Shown: piece after piece, positions 9,603 through 19,419 of the stretch
How the letters are laid out: each line of letters opens with the position of its first letter
Position numbering within the stretch: position 1 is the first letter of the stretch
Assembly: GCA_946886875.1 (NCBI GenBank)
Contig: CAMPJN010000009.1
Coordinates: forward strand, 1-27,193
Source: an uncultured Pseudomonas sp.
Lineage (GTDB): Bacteria > Pseudomonadota > Gammaproteobacteria > Pseudomonadales > Pseudomonadaceae
Length of the DNA: 27,193 nucleotides
Direction: 5' to 3'
Made by a program: the position numbers and the translations under genes
The notes under the pieces: model-generated
Database searches by the model: none
What the model was told of the DNA's origin: nothing
What the model saw: only the letters and a program-made list of their open reading frames with translations

Positions 9603-9812
9603 GCATGCTGGGCGGGCGATGTGACGGCGCCCTCTGCTTGGCCGTCCATAATCCTGTTGCACAGGAGCTGGCCTGTGGCAGTCGAGACCGAGGTGGCGGG
9701 TACGTGAAAAGGCCGGCCCCTGTTGAACTGCACCTATGAATTCGCTTGGATATGCCGGTAAGGCTTCGCGCCGCCGGCCTATTCGGGCCTACTGCTTTGG
9801 AGAGTGAAGAGC

Positions 9813-10693
9813 ATGAGCAACTGGTTGGTAGACAAGCTGATCCCTTCGATCATGCGTTCCGAGGTGCAGAAGAGTTCGGTGCCCGAGGGGCTTTGGCACA
9901 AGTGTCCGTCCTGCGACGCGGTGCTGTATAAGCCGGAGCTGGTTAAGACGCTGGATGTTTGCCCCAAGTGCAACCACCACATGCGCATCAATGCACGCTC
10001 GCGTCTGGATATTTTTCTCGATGCCGACGGGCGCGAGGAGATCGGTGCCGATCTGGAGCCGGTCGATCGTTTGAAGTTTCGTGATGGCAAGAAGTACAAA
10101 GACCGTTTGAGCGCTGCGCAAAAGCAGACCGGCGAGAAAGACGCCTTGATTGCCATACGCGGCACCCTGGAAAGCATGCCTGTGGTCGCCTGTGCGTTCG
10201 AGTTTTCCTTTATGGGCGGCTCGATGGGGGCAATCGTCGGCGAGCGCTTCGTGCGGGCCGCCAACGTGGCGCTGGAGCAGCGTTGCCCGCTGGTATGTTT
10301 CTCCGCTTCCGGTGGCGCACGTATGCAAGAAGCCCTGATCTCCTTGATGCAAATGGCCAAGACCTCCGCGGTATTGGCGCGCTTGCGCGAGGAGGGCGTG
10401 CCCTTTATCTCGGTACTGACCGATCCGGTTTACGGCGGTGTGTCTGCCAGCCTGGCGATGCTGGGTGACGTAATAGTCGCCGAGCCGCGTGCGTTGATCG
10501 GTTTCGCCGGCCCGCGAGTAATCGAACAGACCGTGCGGGAAAAACTGCCGGAAGGCTTCCAGCGCAGCGAGTTTCTGCTCGAGCATGGGGCCATCGATAT
10601 GATCATTCATCGTGAAGAGCTGCGTCCGCGTCTGGCCCGGTTGCTGGCGCAGTTGATGCGCTTGCCTTCACCCGTTGCGTTACCGGTCACTGC

Positions 10694-10697
<4 letters not shown>
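9813..10697 (+). CDS. accD: Acetyl-CoA carboxylase carboxyltransferase, beta subunit
   Basis: AccD and AccA form the carboxyltransferase that moves CO2 from carboxybiotin to acetyl-CoA, the first step of fatty-acid synthesis. It has 294 aa. The N-terminal zinc ribbon is complete: Cys31, Cys34, Cys50 and Cys53 in CPSC...CPKC. The crotonase-like core shows [27 protein letters not shown] and [10 protein letters not shown]. The ATG at 9813 is preferred over a GTG at 9804 because GGAGAG at 9799-9804 is spaced correctly and the family starts [12 protein letters not shown]. The stop overlaps the folC start (ATGA at 10694-10697). Confidence 0.97.
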
Positions 10698-11984
<1,287 letters not shown>

Positions 11985-12001
<17 letters not shown>

Positions 12002-12584
12002 AGGATTGAAGCAGCGTATGGTCGGGGCGCTGGTGCTGGTGGCACTGGCGGTGATCTTTCTGCCCATGCTGCTGTCGCGCGAAGACGAGCTGCGCCGGGT
12101 CGCGGTCGATGCTCCGGCGATGCCGCAGGCGCCGAGCATGCCCCAGATCGAAATGCAGCCGGTCATAGTGCCCGATCCGCAGATACTGCCCGACGAGCCC
12201 GTGCCTGAATCCATCGAGCAGGCAACTGCCGCAGTCCAGGCGCCTGTGCCTAGTCCTACGCCCGCCAGCGAGGCCGCTGCTGAAGCAGTAGCGCCAAGTG
12301 CCGAGGCAGCTGCGCCGCCGGCCAGCCGTTTGGATGCCAACAGCCTACCGGTCAGTTGGTCGGTGCAGCTGGCAAGCTTGTCCAGCCGTTCCGGCGCGGA
12401 AAACCTGCAGAAAACCCTACGCAGCCAGGGTTACAACGCTTACATCCGCAGCGTCGATGGTATGAACCGGGTATTTGTCGGACCCTTGGTCGAGCGTGTG
12501 GAAGCCAACCGCCTGCGCGATCAGTTGAACCGGCAGCATAAGCTCAATGGTTTCGTGGTGCGTTTTCAGCCTGAGCGCAGCTAG
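11985..12584 (+). CDS. dedD: DedD-like SPOR-domain membrane protein
   Basis: This 199-aa protein has one N-terminal transmembrane helix (about residues 10-30, VGALVLVALAVIFLPMLL), a Pro/Ala/Glu-rich periplasmic linker (about 40-118), and a C-terminal SPOR domain (about 120-199, WSVQLASLSSRSGAENLQKT to NGFVVRF). SPOR domains bind denuded peptidoglycan at the septum, so a role in cell division is likely, as for DedD of E. coli. The ATG at 11985 inside the end of folC is chosen since the helix follows directly and GGGGAC lies upstream; the frame is open further upstream only within folC. Position between folC and cvpA matches the enterobacterial order. Confidence 0.9.
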
Positions 12585-12651
12585 CCGCTAGTAGTTGCTC
12601 CGGGCTTTTCAACAGCCGACCAATCCTTTGCTTACTCCTCGCTGGGGGCTC

Positions 12652-12660
12652 TGTTAAAAT
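12652..12660 (+). promoter_or_regulatory. Candidate extended -10 promoter for cvpA-purF
   Basis: TGTTAAAAT fits TGnTAAAAT, 30 bp before the cvpA GTG, which would give a leader of about 25 nt. The -35 region (around 12632) is poor. The 106-bp gap between dedD and cvpA makes a new promoter here plausible. I did not see a convincing PurR-type operator. Confidence 0.45.
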
Positions 12661-12690
12661 GCAGCGCCTTCTCCGTCGGTAATCTGCAAC

Positions 12691-13245
12691 GTGGCATTCA
12701 CCTGGGTCGATTGGGCGATTATCGCCGTCATTGTCGTGTCGAGTTTGATCAGTTTGAGCCGCGGCTTCGTCAAGGAAGCCTTGTCGTTGCTCACCTGGAT
12801 TATCGCCGGTGTAGTTGCCTGGATGTTTGGAGGTGCCTTGTCGCAGCACCTCAGCGGATGGATAGAAACACCCTCTGCGCGCGTGATAGCCGCCTGCGCC
12901 ATACTCTTTATCGTGACCCTGCTGGTTGGGGCGTTGATCAACTATCTGATCGGCGAGCTGATTCGCGTGACCGGTTTATCCGGTACCGATCGCTTCCTGG
13001 GCATGGTTTTCGGCGCCGCCCGTGGGGGGTTGTTGGTTGTAGTACTGGTCGGGCTGCTTAGCTTGGCGCCCGTACAGGAAGATCCGTGGTGGCGGCAGTC
13101 GACGCTGTTGCCACATTTTTTGATGGTTGCCGACTGGTCGAAAAATCTCATTTTGGGACTCTCCAGTCAGTGGCTCGCCAGCGGTATCAGCGCACCTGCT
13201 GAACTGCCGTTTAAAGAAGTGCTCTCGGGGCCCAAGCTGCCTTGA
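12691..13245 (+). CDS. cvpA: CvpA family inner-membrane protein
   Basis: CvpA proteins are small multi-pass inner-membrane proteins found just upstream of purF, linked to colicin V production and envelope stress tolerance. It has 184 aa with four hydrophobic segments (about 5-21, 28-45, 65-85 and 100-125) and the family phrase SRGFVKEALSLLTWI. The start is GTG at 12691 because MAFTWVDWAII is the family N-terminus and no ATG fits; the ribosome binding site is not obvious. It lies 46 bp before purF and probably shares its transcript. Confidence 0.93.
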   Translation: MAFTWVDWAIIAVIVVSSLISLSRGFVKEALSLLTWIIAGVVAWMFGGALSQHLSGWIETPSARVIAACAILFIVTLLVGALINYLIGELIRVTGLSGTDRFLGMVFGAARGGLLVVVLVGLLSLAPVQEDPWWRQSTLLPHFLMVADWSKNLILGLSSQWLASGISAPAELPFKEVLSGPKLP

Positions 13246-13291
13246 GCGTGTTAAAGAATTAGCCTGTTCCACTCAGTAGGGGTTGCGTCAC

Positions 13292-14797
<1,506 letters not shown>

Positions 14798-14801
14798 GCC
14801 T

Positions 14802-14863
14802 GTAGCCCGGATGCAATCCGGGGACGTTATCGAAGGAATCGCCCCGGATTGCATCCGGGCTAC
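14802..14863. repeat. Perfect REP doublet between purF and metZ
   Basis: Two 22-nt arms, 14802-14823 and 14842-14863, are exact reverse complements separated by 18 nt. Each arm starts or ends with GTAGCCCGGAT / ATCCGGGCTAC and is itself a palindrome (CCCGGAT-GCA-ATCCGGG). That makes two REP units in opposite orientation, the arrangement mobilised by REP-associated tyrosine transposases (TnpA-REP). No T-run follows. The whole 82-bp purF-metZ gap is nearly filled by it. Confidence 0.9.
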
Positions 14864-14879
14864 GGTATGAGGTGGAAAG

Positions 14880-16091
14880 ATGACGCAAGAGTGGCAAGCA
14901 GGGCGCCTTGATAGCGATCTGGACGGCGTGGGTTTCGATACCCTGGCGGTACGCGCCGGTCAGCACCGCTCGCCTGAAGGCGAGCACAGCGAGGCGATTT
15001 ACCCGACTTCCAGCTACGTGTTCCGCACCGCCGCCGATGCCGCGGCGCGCTTTGCCGGCGAGGTGCCGGGCAACGTCTATTCGCGCTATACCAATCCGAC
15101 TGTGCGGGCCTTCGAAGAGCGTATCGCCGCCCTGGAAGGTGCCGAGCAGGCGGTTGCCACCTCTTCGGGCATGTCGGCGATTCTGGCCATGGTCATGAGC
15201 CTGTGCAGCGCCGGCGATCATGTACTGGTGTCGCGTAGTGTCTTCGGTTCGACCATCAGCCTGTTCGAGAAGTACCTCAAACGCTTCGGTGTTCAGGTCG
15301 ACTATGTGCCCCTTGCGGACCTGCGAGCCTGGGCGGATGCCTGCAAGCCCAACACCAAGTTGCTGTTCGTCGAGTCGCCGTCCAACCCGCTGGCCGAGCT
15401 GGTCGACATTGCAGCATTGGCTGATATCGCCCACGCCAAAGGCGCCCTGCTGGCGGTGGACAATTGCTTCTGTACCCCGGCGCTGCAGCAGCCGCTGAAG
15501 CTCGGTGCGGATCTGGTCATGCACTCGGCGACCAAGTACATCGACGGTCAGGGCCGCAGCATGGGTGGCGTGGTCGCCGGCAAGGCGGACTTGATGAAGG
15601 AGCTGGTCGGTTTTCTGCGCACCGCCGGGCCGACCCTCAGCCCGTTCAATGCCTGGATCTTTCTCAAGGGCCTGGAAACCTTGCGCATCCGCATGCAGGC
15701 CCACTGCGCCAGCGCCCAGCAATTGGCCGAGTGGCTGGAGCGGCAGCCGGGTGTCGAGCATGTTTATTACGCCGGTCTGCCCAGTCATCCGCAGCATGAG
15801 CTGGCCAAGCGGCAGCAGAGCGCCTTTGGCGCCGTGGTCAGTTTCGAGGTCGCGGGCGGTAAGGAAGCGGCTTGGCGCTTTATCGACGCCACCCGGGTGA
15901 TTTCCATCACCACCAACCTGGGCGACACCAAAACCACCATCGCCCACCCGGCGACCACCTCCCACGGTCGGCTGTCGCCCGCCGAGCGAGCCAGCGCCGG
16001 GATTCGCGATAACCTGATCCGTGTCGCGGTTGGTCTGGAAGATCTCGCCGATCTCAAGGCCGACCTGACGCGGGGCCTGGCTGCGCTCTAA
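14880..16091 (+). CDS. metZ: O-succinylhomoserine sulfhydrylase
   Basis: MetZ is a PLP enzyme of the Cys/Met metabolism family that makes homocysteine directly from O-succinylhomoserine and sulfide, the pseudomonad route to methionine. It has 403 aa. The PLP lysine is Lys219 in HSATKYIDGQGR. Other family segments are YSRYTNPTVRAFEERIAALE, ATSSGMSAIL, ESPSNPLAELVDI and the C-terminal TTSHGRLSPAERASAGI. Close relatives (MetB, MetC, MetY) share the fold; the gene order after purF and overall sequence favour MetZ. GAGG at 14869-14872 precedes the ATG by 7 nt. Confidence 0.93.
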   Translation: MTQEWQAGRLDSDLDGVGFDTLAVRAGQHRSPEGEHSEAIYPTSSYVFRTAADAAARFAGEVPGNVYSRYTNPTVRAFEERIAALEGAEQAVATSSGMSAILAMVMSLCSAGDHVLVSRSVFGSTISLFEKYLKRFGVQVDYVPLADLRAWADACKPNTKLLFVESPSNPLAELVDIAALADIAHAKGALLAVDNCFCTPALQQPLKLGADLVMHSATKYIDGQGRSMGGVVAGKADLMKELVGFLRTAGPTLSPFNAWIFLKGLETLRIRMQAHCASAQQLAEWLERQPGVEHVYYAGLPSHPQHELAKRQQSAFGAVVSFEVAGGKEAAWRFIDATRVISITTNLGDTKTTIAHPATTSHGRLSPAERASAGIRDNLIRVAVGLEDLADLKADLTRGLAAL

Positions 16092-16106
16092 GCGCTACGG
16101 GTAAAC

Positions 16107-16136
16107 AAAAAGCCTCGGTGAGAACCGAGGCTTTTT
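16107..16136. terminator. Bidirectional intrinsic terminator between metZ and xcpQ
   Basis: A perfect 13-bp stem (16107-16119 with 16124-16136) closes a GAGA tetraloop: AAAAAGCCTCGGT, then its reverse complement. The T-run on each strand lets it stop metZ transcription on the plus strand and xcpPQ transcription on the minus strand. It lies in the 63-bp gap between the converging genes. Confidence 0.92.
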
Positions 16137-16154
16137 GTTGTCTGCGGTCCGGCT

Positions 16155-18125
16155 TTAGGGGCGCAGGTCGATGGCCGGCTCTTCCGGGGTGCCGGTATCG
16201 CTCGAATCGAACAGCTTGGTCGGATCGCTCGGCAGGACACCCGGCGTGTAGTCGCTGCGGACATTGCCGAGCACGCGGATGTCGCTGTACTTCTGCCCGG
16301 ACAGCGCGGCCATGCCCGCTGCATCGCGGATCACCGTCGGGCGCAGGAAGACCATCAGGTTGCGTTTGACCCGGCTGTCCTTGGTCGAGCGGAACAGCTT
16401 GCCCAGCAACGGAATATCCCCCAGCAGCGGCACCTTCGAATGGGTCTGGGTGACGTCGTCCTGGATCAGTCCGCCGAGCACTATTACCTGGCCATTTTCC
16501 GCGAGGATGGTGCTTTTGATCGAGCGCTTGTTGGTGATCAGATCCACCGCATTGACCCCTTGGGTGGTCGGGGCGATGGAGGAGATTTCCTGTTCGATTT
16601 CCAGGCGCAGGCTGGCGCCATCGTTGATGTGTGGGGTGACTTTAAGGGTCACGCCGATGTCCTGGCGCTCGATGGTGGTGAAGGGGTTGTCCGCCCCCGA
16701 GGCGCTGGTGGTAAAGGATCCGGTCTGGAAGGGCACGTTCTGCCCGACCAGGATTTCCGCTTCCTGGTGATCCAGGGTCAGCAAACTGGGCGTGGACAGC
16801 AGGTTGCTCTTGGTGTTGGACGACAGCGCGGTGATCAACACGCCGAAGCTGTCGGTGCCCAGGCCGATGATGGCGCCGTCCGGCAGATTGATCGAGTCGC
16901 CGTTTTCGGTATCGTTGCCGCTGTTCTGCATGGCTTGCAGCACAGTACCGACCGAAAGCCCGGTATTGGCGAAATTCACCCCGCCCAAACCGCCGCGGTC
17001 GCCGCGGGCGTCAATCGCCCATTGCACGCCAAGGGCGTCGCTGACATCGCCCGATATTTCGACGATGGCGGCTTCTACCATCACCTGAGCGCGCGGTACG
17101 TCGAGTTGGCGCACGATGTCTTCCAGGGTCGCGACCAGATCCGGCGGTGCCAGCAGTACCAGGGCGTTGAGGCTTTCGTCGGCGCGAATCAGGATATTTT
17201 GCTGGGGTGCGGTTCCCGCTTCGCCGCCTTCCTGGGTTTTCAGGCCCTCGGAAATTTCGCCCAGGGTTTCGGCCAGGGCCTTGGCATCGTTGTGCCGCAG
17301 GCGAATAACCCGGGTGTTGGCCGAGCGGCTGGTCGGGGTGTCCAGCGACTTTGCCAGGGCCAGCATTTTGGACCGGGCGGCCGGCGGACCAAGAATGATC
17401 AGGCGATTGGTGCGGGCATCGGCAATTACCTGCGTGCTCGAAGCGCCTTTGGCCTGGCCACGCTCCATGGCGTTCTTCAGTACCTCGGCGGTATCCATCA
17501 CCCAGGCATGCTGCAGATTGAGCACGCTGTAATCGTTCTGACCTTTCTGATCGAGCTGACGCAACAGGTCTTCGATGCGCTCGATATTGGCGGCGCGGTC
17601 GCTGATGATGATGGCATTGGCCGAGGTCACGGCGGCCAAATGACCATATTGCGGTACCAGCGGGCGTAACAGTGGGATCAACTCCGTCGCCGAGCCGTGC
17701 TGCACCTGAATCAAGCGGGTTTCCAGGCGGTCAGGTGCGGCGAGGCCGCCGCTGCCGGCATCCGCCTTGGCCTCGGCGTTGGGCACGATGCGCGCTTGAT
17801 CGCCCTGGGTGATAACGCTGAAGCCATGAGTGGCCATCACCGAAAGAAACAGCTGATAGACCTCGCTCAGTGTTAGCGGGGTGTTCGAGACCACGTTCAC
17901 CTGGCCTTTCACCCGAGGATCGACCACGAAGGTTTCGCCGCTGATCTGTGCGATCTGGTCGATGAACTCGCGGATATCGGCGCCCTTCAGATTGATCGTC
18001 CAGGTTTCCTCTTGCTGACTGCTGCTGGGAGTAGCAGCCGTGATCGCGGCGCTCAGCGGCAGCGGGGCGGCGATAAGACCAGCGGCAAACAGGGCAAAGG
18101 TGAGGTTAGAAAGTTTCGGGAACAT
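16155..18125 (-). CDS. xcpQ: Type II secretion secretin XcpQ (GspD)
   Basis: XcpQ forms the multimeric outer-membrane channel of the Xcp type II secretion system. It has 656 aa. A signal peptide ends near residue 26 (LPLSA). The N0 domain spans about 40-115 (INLKGADIREFIDQIAQISG), N1-N3 repeats about 132-340, and the secretin core about 345-600. The core shows VGQNVPFQTG (460-469) and the signature ending VPLLGDIPLLGKLFRS (565-580). A C-terminal tail of about 55 residues may be the pilotin-binding S-domain region. The start is 3 bp after the xcpP stop, so the two are coupled. In P. aeruginosa I recall a short-chain dehydrogenase gene between metZ and xcpQ; here it is absent. Confidence 0.97.
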   Translation of the reverse strand: MFPKLSNLTFALFAAGLIAAPLPLSAAITAATPSSSQQEETWTINLKGADIREFIDQIAQISGETFVVDPRVKGQVNVVSNTPLTLSEVYQLFLSVMATHGFSVITQGDQARIVPNAEAKADAGSGGLAAPDRLETRLIQVQHGSATELIPLLRPLVPQYGHLAAVTSANAIIISDRAANIERIEDLLRQLDQKGQNDYSVLNLQHAWVMDTAEVLKNAMERGQAKGASSTQVIADARTNRLIILGPPAARSKMLALAKSLDTPTSRSANTRVIRLRHNDAKALAETLGEISEGLKTQEGGEAGTAPQQNILIRADESLNALVLLAPPDLVATLEDIVRQLDVPRAQVMVEAAIVEISGDVSDALGVQWAIDARGDRGGLGGVNFANTGLSVGTVLQAMQNSGNDTENGDSINLPDGAIIGLGTDSFGVLITALSSNTKSNLLSTPSLLTLDHQEAEILVGQNVPFQTGSFTTSASGADNPFTTIERQDIGVTLKVTPHINDGASLRLEIEQEISSIAPTTQGVNAVDLITNKRSIKSTILAENGQVIVLGGLIQDDVTQTHSKVPLLGDIPLLGKLFRSTKDSRVKRNLMVFLRPTVIRDAAGMAALSGQKYSDIRVLGNVRSDYTPGVLPSDPTKLFDSSDTGTPEEPAIDLRP

Positions 18126-18128
18126 GGG

Positions 18129-18782
18129 TCAGTCGCTTTCCATAGTCTGATCAGTCTGATCGGTGGGCTCATCCTCTATCGGCTCGGTGCCAGAGGCTTC
18201 CATTTGCTGTCTCAAGGCATCCATGCGTTCACGCAATTGCTCGAGATTGTCGGCTTCCAACTGATTCAGTTCGTCGACCGAACTCTGCGCGTCATAGGAG
18301 GGGGTGTACATGGTTTGTTCGTCGCTGCCTTGGCGTTGCGGAAAGGTCAGGCTCTCTCTTTTGCCGTTGCGCAACAGCTCGACCCTATCCGGGTAAACCG
18401 CCGACAAGCGCACGCCATTGGCGACTTCGCTATCGACGCCATAACGCTGTGGCTCGCTGCCTTCGCGGCGAATAATGGCGCTGGAACGTTCAGGGTCGGC
18501 ATTCACGAAACTGCCCAGTAAGGTCAGGTTCAGTTGGGTGGCGGGCACCGGGCCGTCATCGTTCTGCCGGCTATCGCCGAACAACTGGTCGAGATTTTGC
18601 CGGGAGGCGACGCTGGGTTGCAGTTGCACGTTCTGTCCCTCTACAAGCGCAGGGGCGCGCAACGAGCGCAGCCAGTCGGCGGTTTGCCAGGCCAGGCTGA
18701 TGCTCATGAGCAGAATCAGCGCGACCGCGACCAGAGTGGTTACGTGGGTGTGCAACCAGCGTTGTGCTGCCAAAAGGGGCAA
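18129..18782 (-). CDS. xcpP: Type II secretion inner-membrane protein XcpP (GspC)
   Basis: XcpP links the secretin to the inner-membrane platform and takes part in substrate selection. It has 217 aa: a short cytoplasmic N-terminus, one transmembrane helix at about 14-32 (VTTLVAVALILLMSISLAW), a periplasmic homology region at about 78-148 (TQLNLTLLGSFVNADPERSS), and a C-terminal coiled coil at about 166-192 in place of the PDZ domain of enterobacterial GspC, as is known for XcpP. The start is TTG at 18782; CGGAG at 18794-18790 lies 7 nt upstream on this strand, and the transmembrane pattern follows directly. It is the first gene of the xcpPQ operon. Confidence 0.94.
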   Translation of the reverse strand: MPLLAAQRWLHTHVTTLVAVALILLMSISLAWQTADWLRSLRAPALVEGQNVQLQPSVASRQNLDQLFGDSRQNDDGPVPATQLNLTLLGSFVNADPERSSAIIRREGSEPQRYGVDSEVANGVRLSAVYPDRVELLRNGKRESLTFPQRQGSDEQTMYTPSYDAQSSVDELNQLEADNLEQLRERMDALRQQMEASGTEPIEDEPTDQTDQTMESD

Positions 18783-18812
18783 GGTTTCACTCCGAAATTA
18801 TTGTTCTGTAAC

Positions 18813-18854
18813 GTCAAACGCGAGCTGATCATAGACAGTTGATGCGCGTTTGAC
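18813..18854. promoter_or_regulatory. Perfect 10-bp inverted repeat, candidate operator of xcpPQ
   Basis: GTCAAACGCG (18813-18822) and its exact reverse complement (18845-18854) are separated by 22 bp, with centres 32 bp apart, close to three helical turns. The right arm overlaps the candidate -35 box of xcpP and the left arm lies just beyond its -10 on the transcribed side. This geometry suits two bound dimers or a looped regulator, and could also form a hairpin in the xcpP leader. The binding protein is unknown. Confidence 0.5.
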
Positions 18855-18856
18855 AG
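18828..18856 (-). promoter_or_regulatory. Candidate sigma70 promoter for xcpPQ
   Basis: On the minus strand CTGTCA (18856-18851) and TATGAT (18833-18828) are spaced by 17 bp, with 4/6 and 5/6 consensus matches. The start point would be near 18821, about 40 nt before the xcpP TTG codon. It is bracketed by the 10-bp inverted repeat. Confidence 0.5.
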
Positions 18857-19164
18857 CCCCTGTATGGGTGACATACCGCATCGACGGAAGATTTGTGCGT
18901 CGACTCAAGTGTCCCGCGCGCATTGGATCATATGCGGATAATTCCGTTCGATTCTCCATTGCCGGCCTCTTGCTTGTGCGGGTTACGGATGACCGCGTTT
19001 ATCGGCATCTTCGCCACGCCAGGCGCGTAGCCTCTGCTGAAACGCCTGTAGGCAATGTCAATGGCTTATAGCTATTGCCGGTTTGCAGGCGAAAGTCGCG
19101 CACTTTTTTCCGATATTGCGAGATGGTCGATTTTTGCTGGCGAATCAAAAAATCGGATAGTGCA

Positions 19165-19182
19165 GATGACTGACCAGTCATC
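19165..19182. promoter_or_regulatory. 18-bp palindrome, candidate operator
   Basis: GATGACTG-AC-CAGTCATC has 8-bp perfect arms around a 2-bp centre. Such a compact palindrome is typical of a dimeric helix-turn-helix repressor site, for example of the TetR type. With one bulged base the symmetry extends three more base pairs (TGC/GCA). It lies about 150 bp upstream of the candidate xcpR promoter, so it may control an unmapped promoter or act as a distal site. Confidence 0.45.
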
Positions 19183-19327
19183 GCATCGGTTGTTGTTGAG
19201 CGCTCGAACATCGGGTCGCTACAGGTACGCTGCGATGCTGGGGCGGTGAGTGGAATTGCCCCAGTGACGTGCAACGGAAACACTATCGAACTGGCACGGT
19301 TCTGCGATCAACTGCTCGAAAAGCCAG

Positions 19328-19357
19328 TTGACCCGTCTGGGTGGCTGCGCTTAAAAA
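19328..19357 (+). promoter_or_regulatory. Candidate sigma70 promoter for xcpR-Z
   Basis: TTGACC (19328-19333, 5/6) is followed after 18 bp by TAAAAA (19352-19357, 4/6). The start point would lie about 56 nt before the xcpR ATG. Alternative promoters further upstream in this region cannot be excluded. Confidence 0.4.
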
Positions 19358-19419
19358 CTCTTTCGCGGTTAGTATGTCTACCGCTTTCCTGGCCTGCCTC
19401 TTTCGTTTGGACCCCGCTT

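Larger units (their letters stand above)
18783..19419. other. 637-bp intergenic regulatory region between the divergent xcpPQ and xcpR-Z operons
   Basis: No credible gene lies here. The region holds a candidate promoter toward xcpP (18828-18856), another toward xcpR (19328-19357), and clean inverted repeats at 18813-18854 (10-bp arms), 19128-19155 (8-bp arms), 19165-19182 (8-bp arms, 2-bp centre) and 19238-19264 (7-bp arms). Minor ones are at 18862-18876 (5-bp arms) and 19020-19048 (6-bp arms). An 8-bp palindrome GAGCGCTC is at 19198-19205. It is the longest non-coding stretch in the window. In P. aeruginosa the xcp operons are controlled by quorum sensing; I could not identify a confident lux-type box. 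Confidence 0.7.

Noticed and set aside
13283..13291. In-frame TTG start three codons before the purF ATG
   Set aside because: PurF needs Cys as the second residue, so the ATG at 13292 must be used.
16440..17669. 409-codon plus-strand frame opposite xcpQ
   Set aside because: Shadow of the secretin gene; Gly/Gln-rich without motifs or ribosome binding site.
18850..19071. 73-codon plus-strand frame in the xcpP-xcpR gap
   Set aside because: Starts at a TTG inside the xcpP promoter region, no ribosome binding site, no recognisable sequence.
18999..19283. 94-codon minus-strand frame in the xcpP-xcpR gap
   Set aside because: GTG start without a Shine-Dalgarno, no recognised domain, and it crosses the candidate operators. 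I cannot exclude a small peptide starting at an internal ATG, but nothing supports it.
19292..19306. Sigma54-like TGGCAC...TGC element upstream of xcpR
   Set aside because: The GG and GC doublets are 9 bp apart; sigma54 promoters need 10, and one base is rarely tolerated.
19246..19419. 58-codon N-terminal extension of xcpR from a GTG
   Set aside because: Family similarity begins after the ATG at 19420, and the extension covers a candidate promoter.
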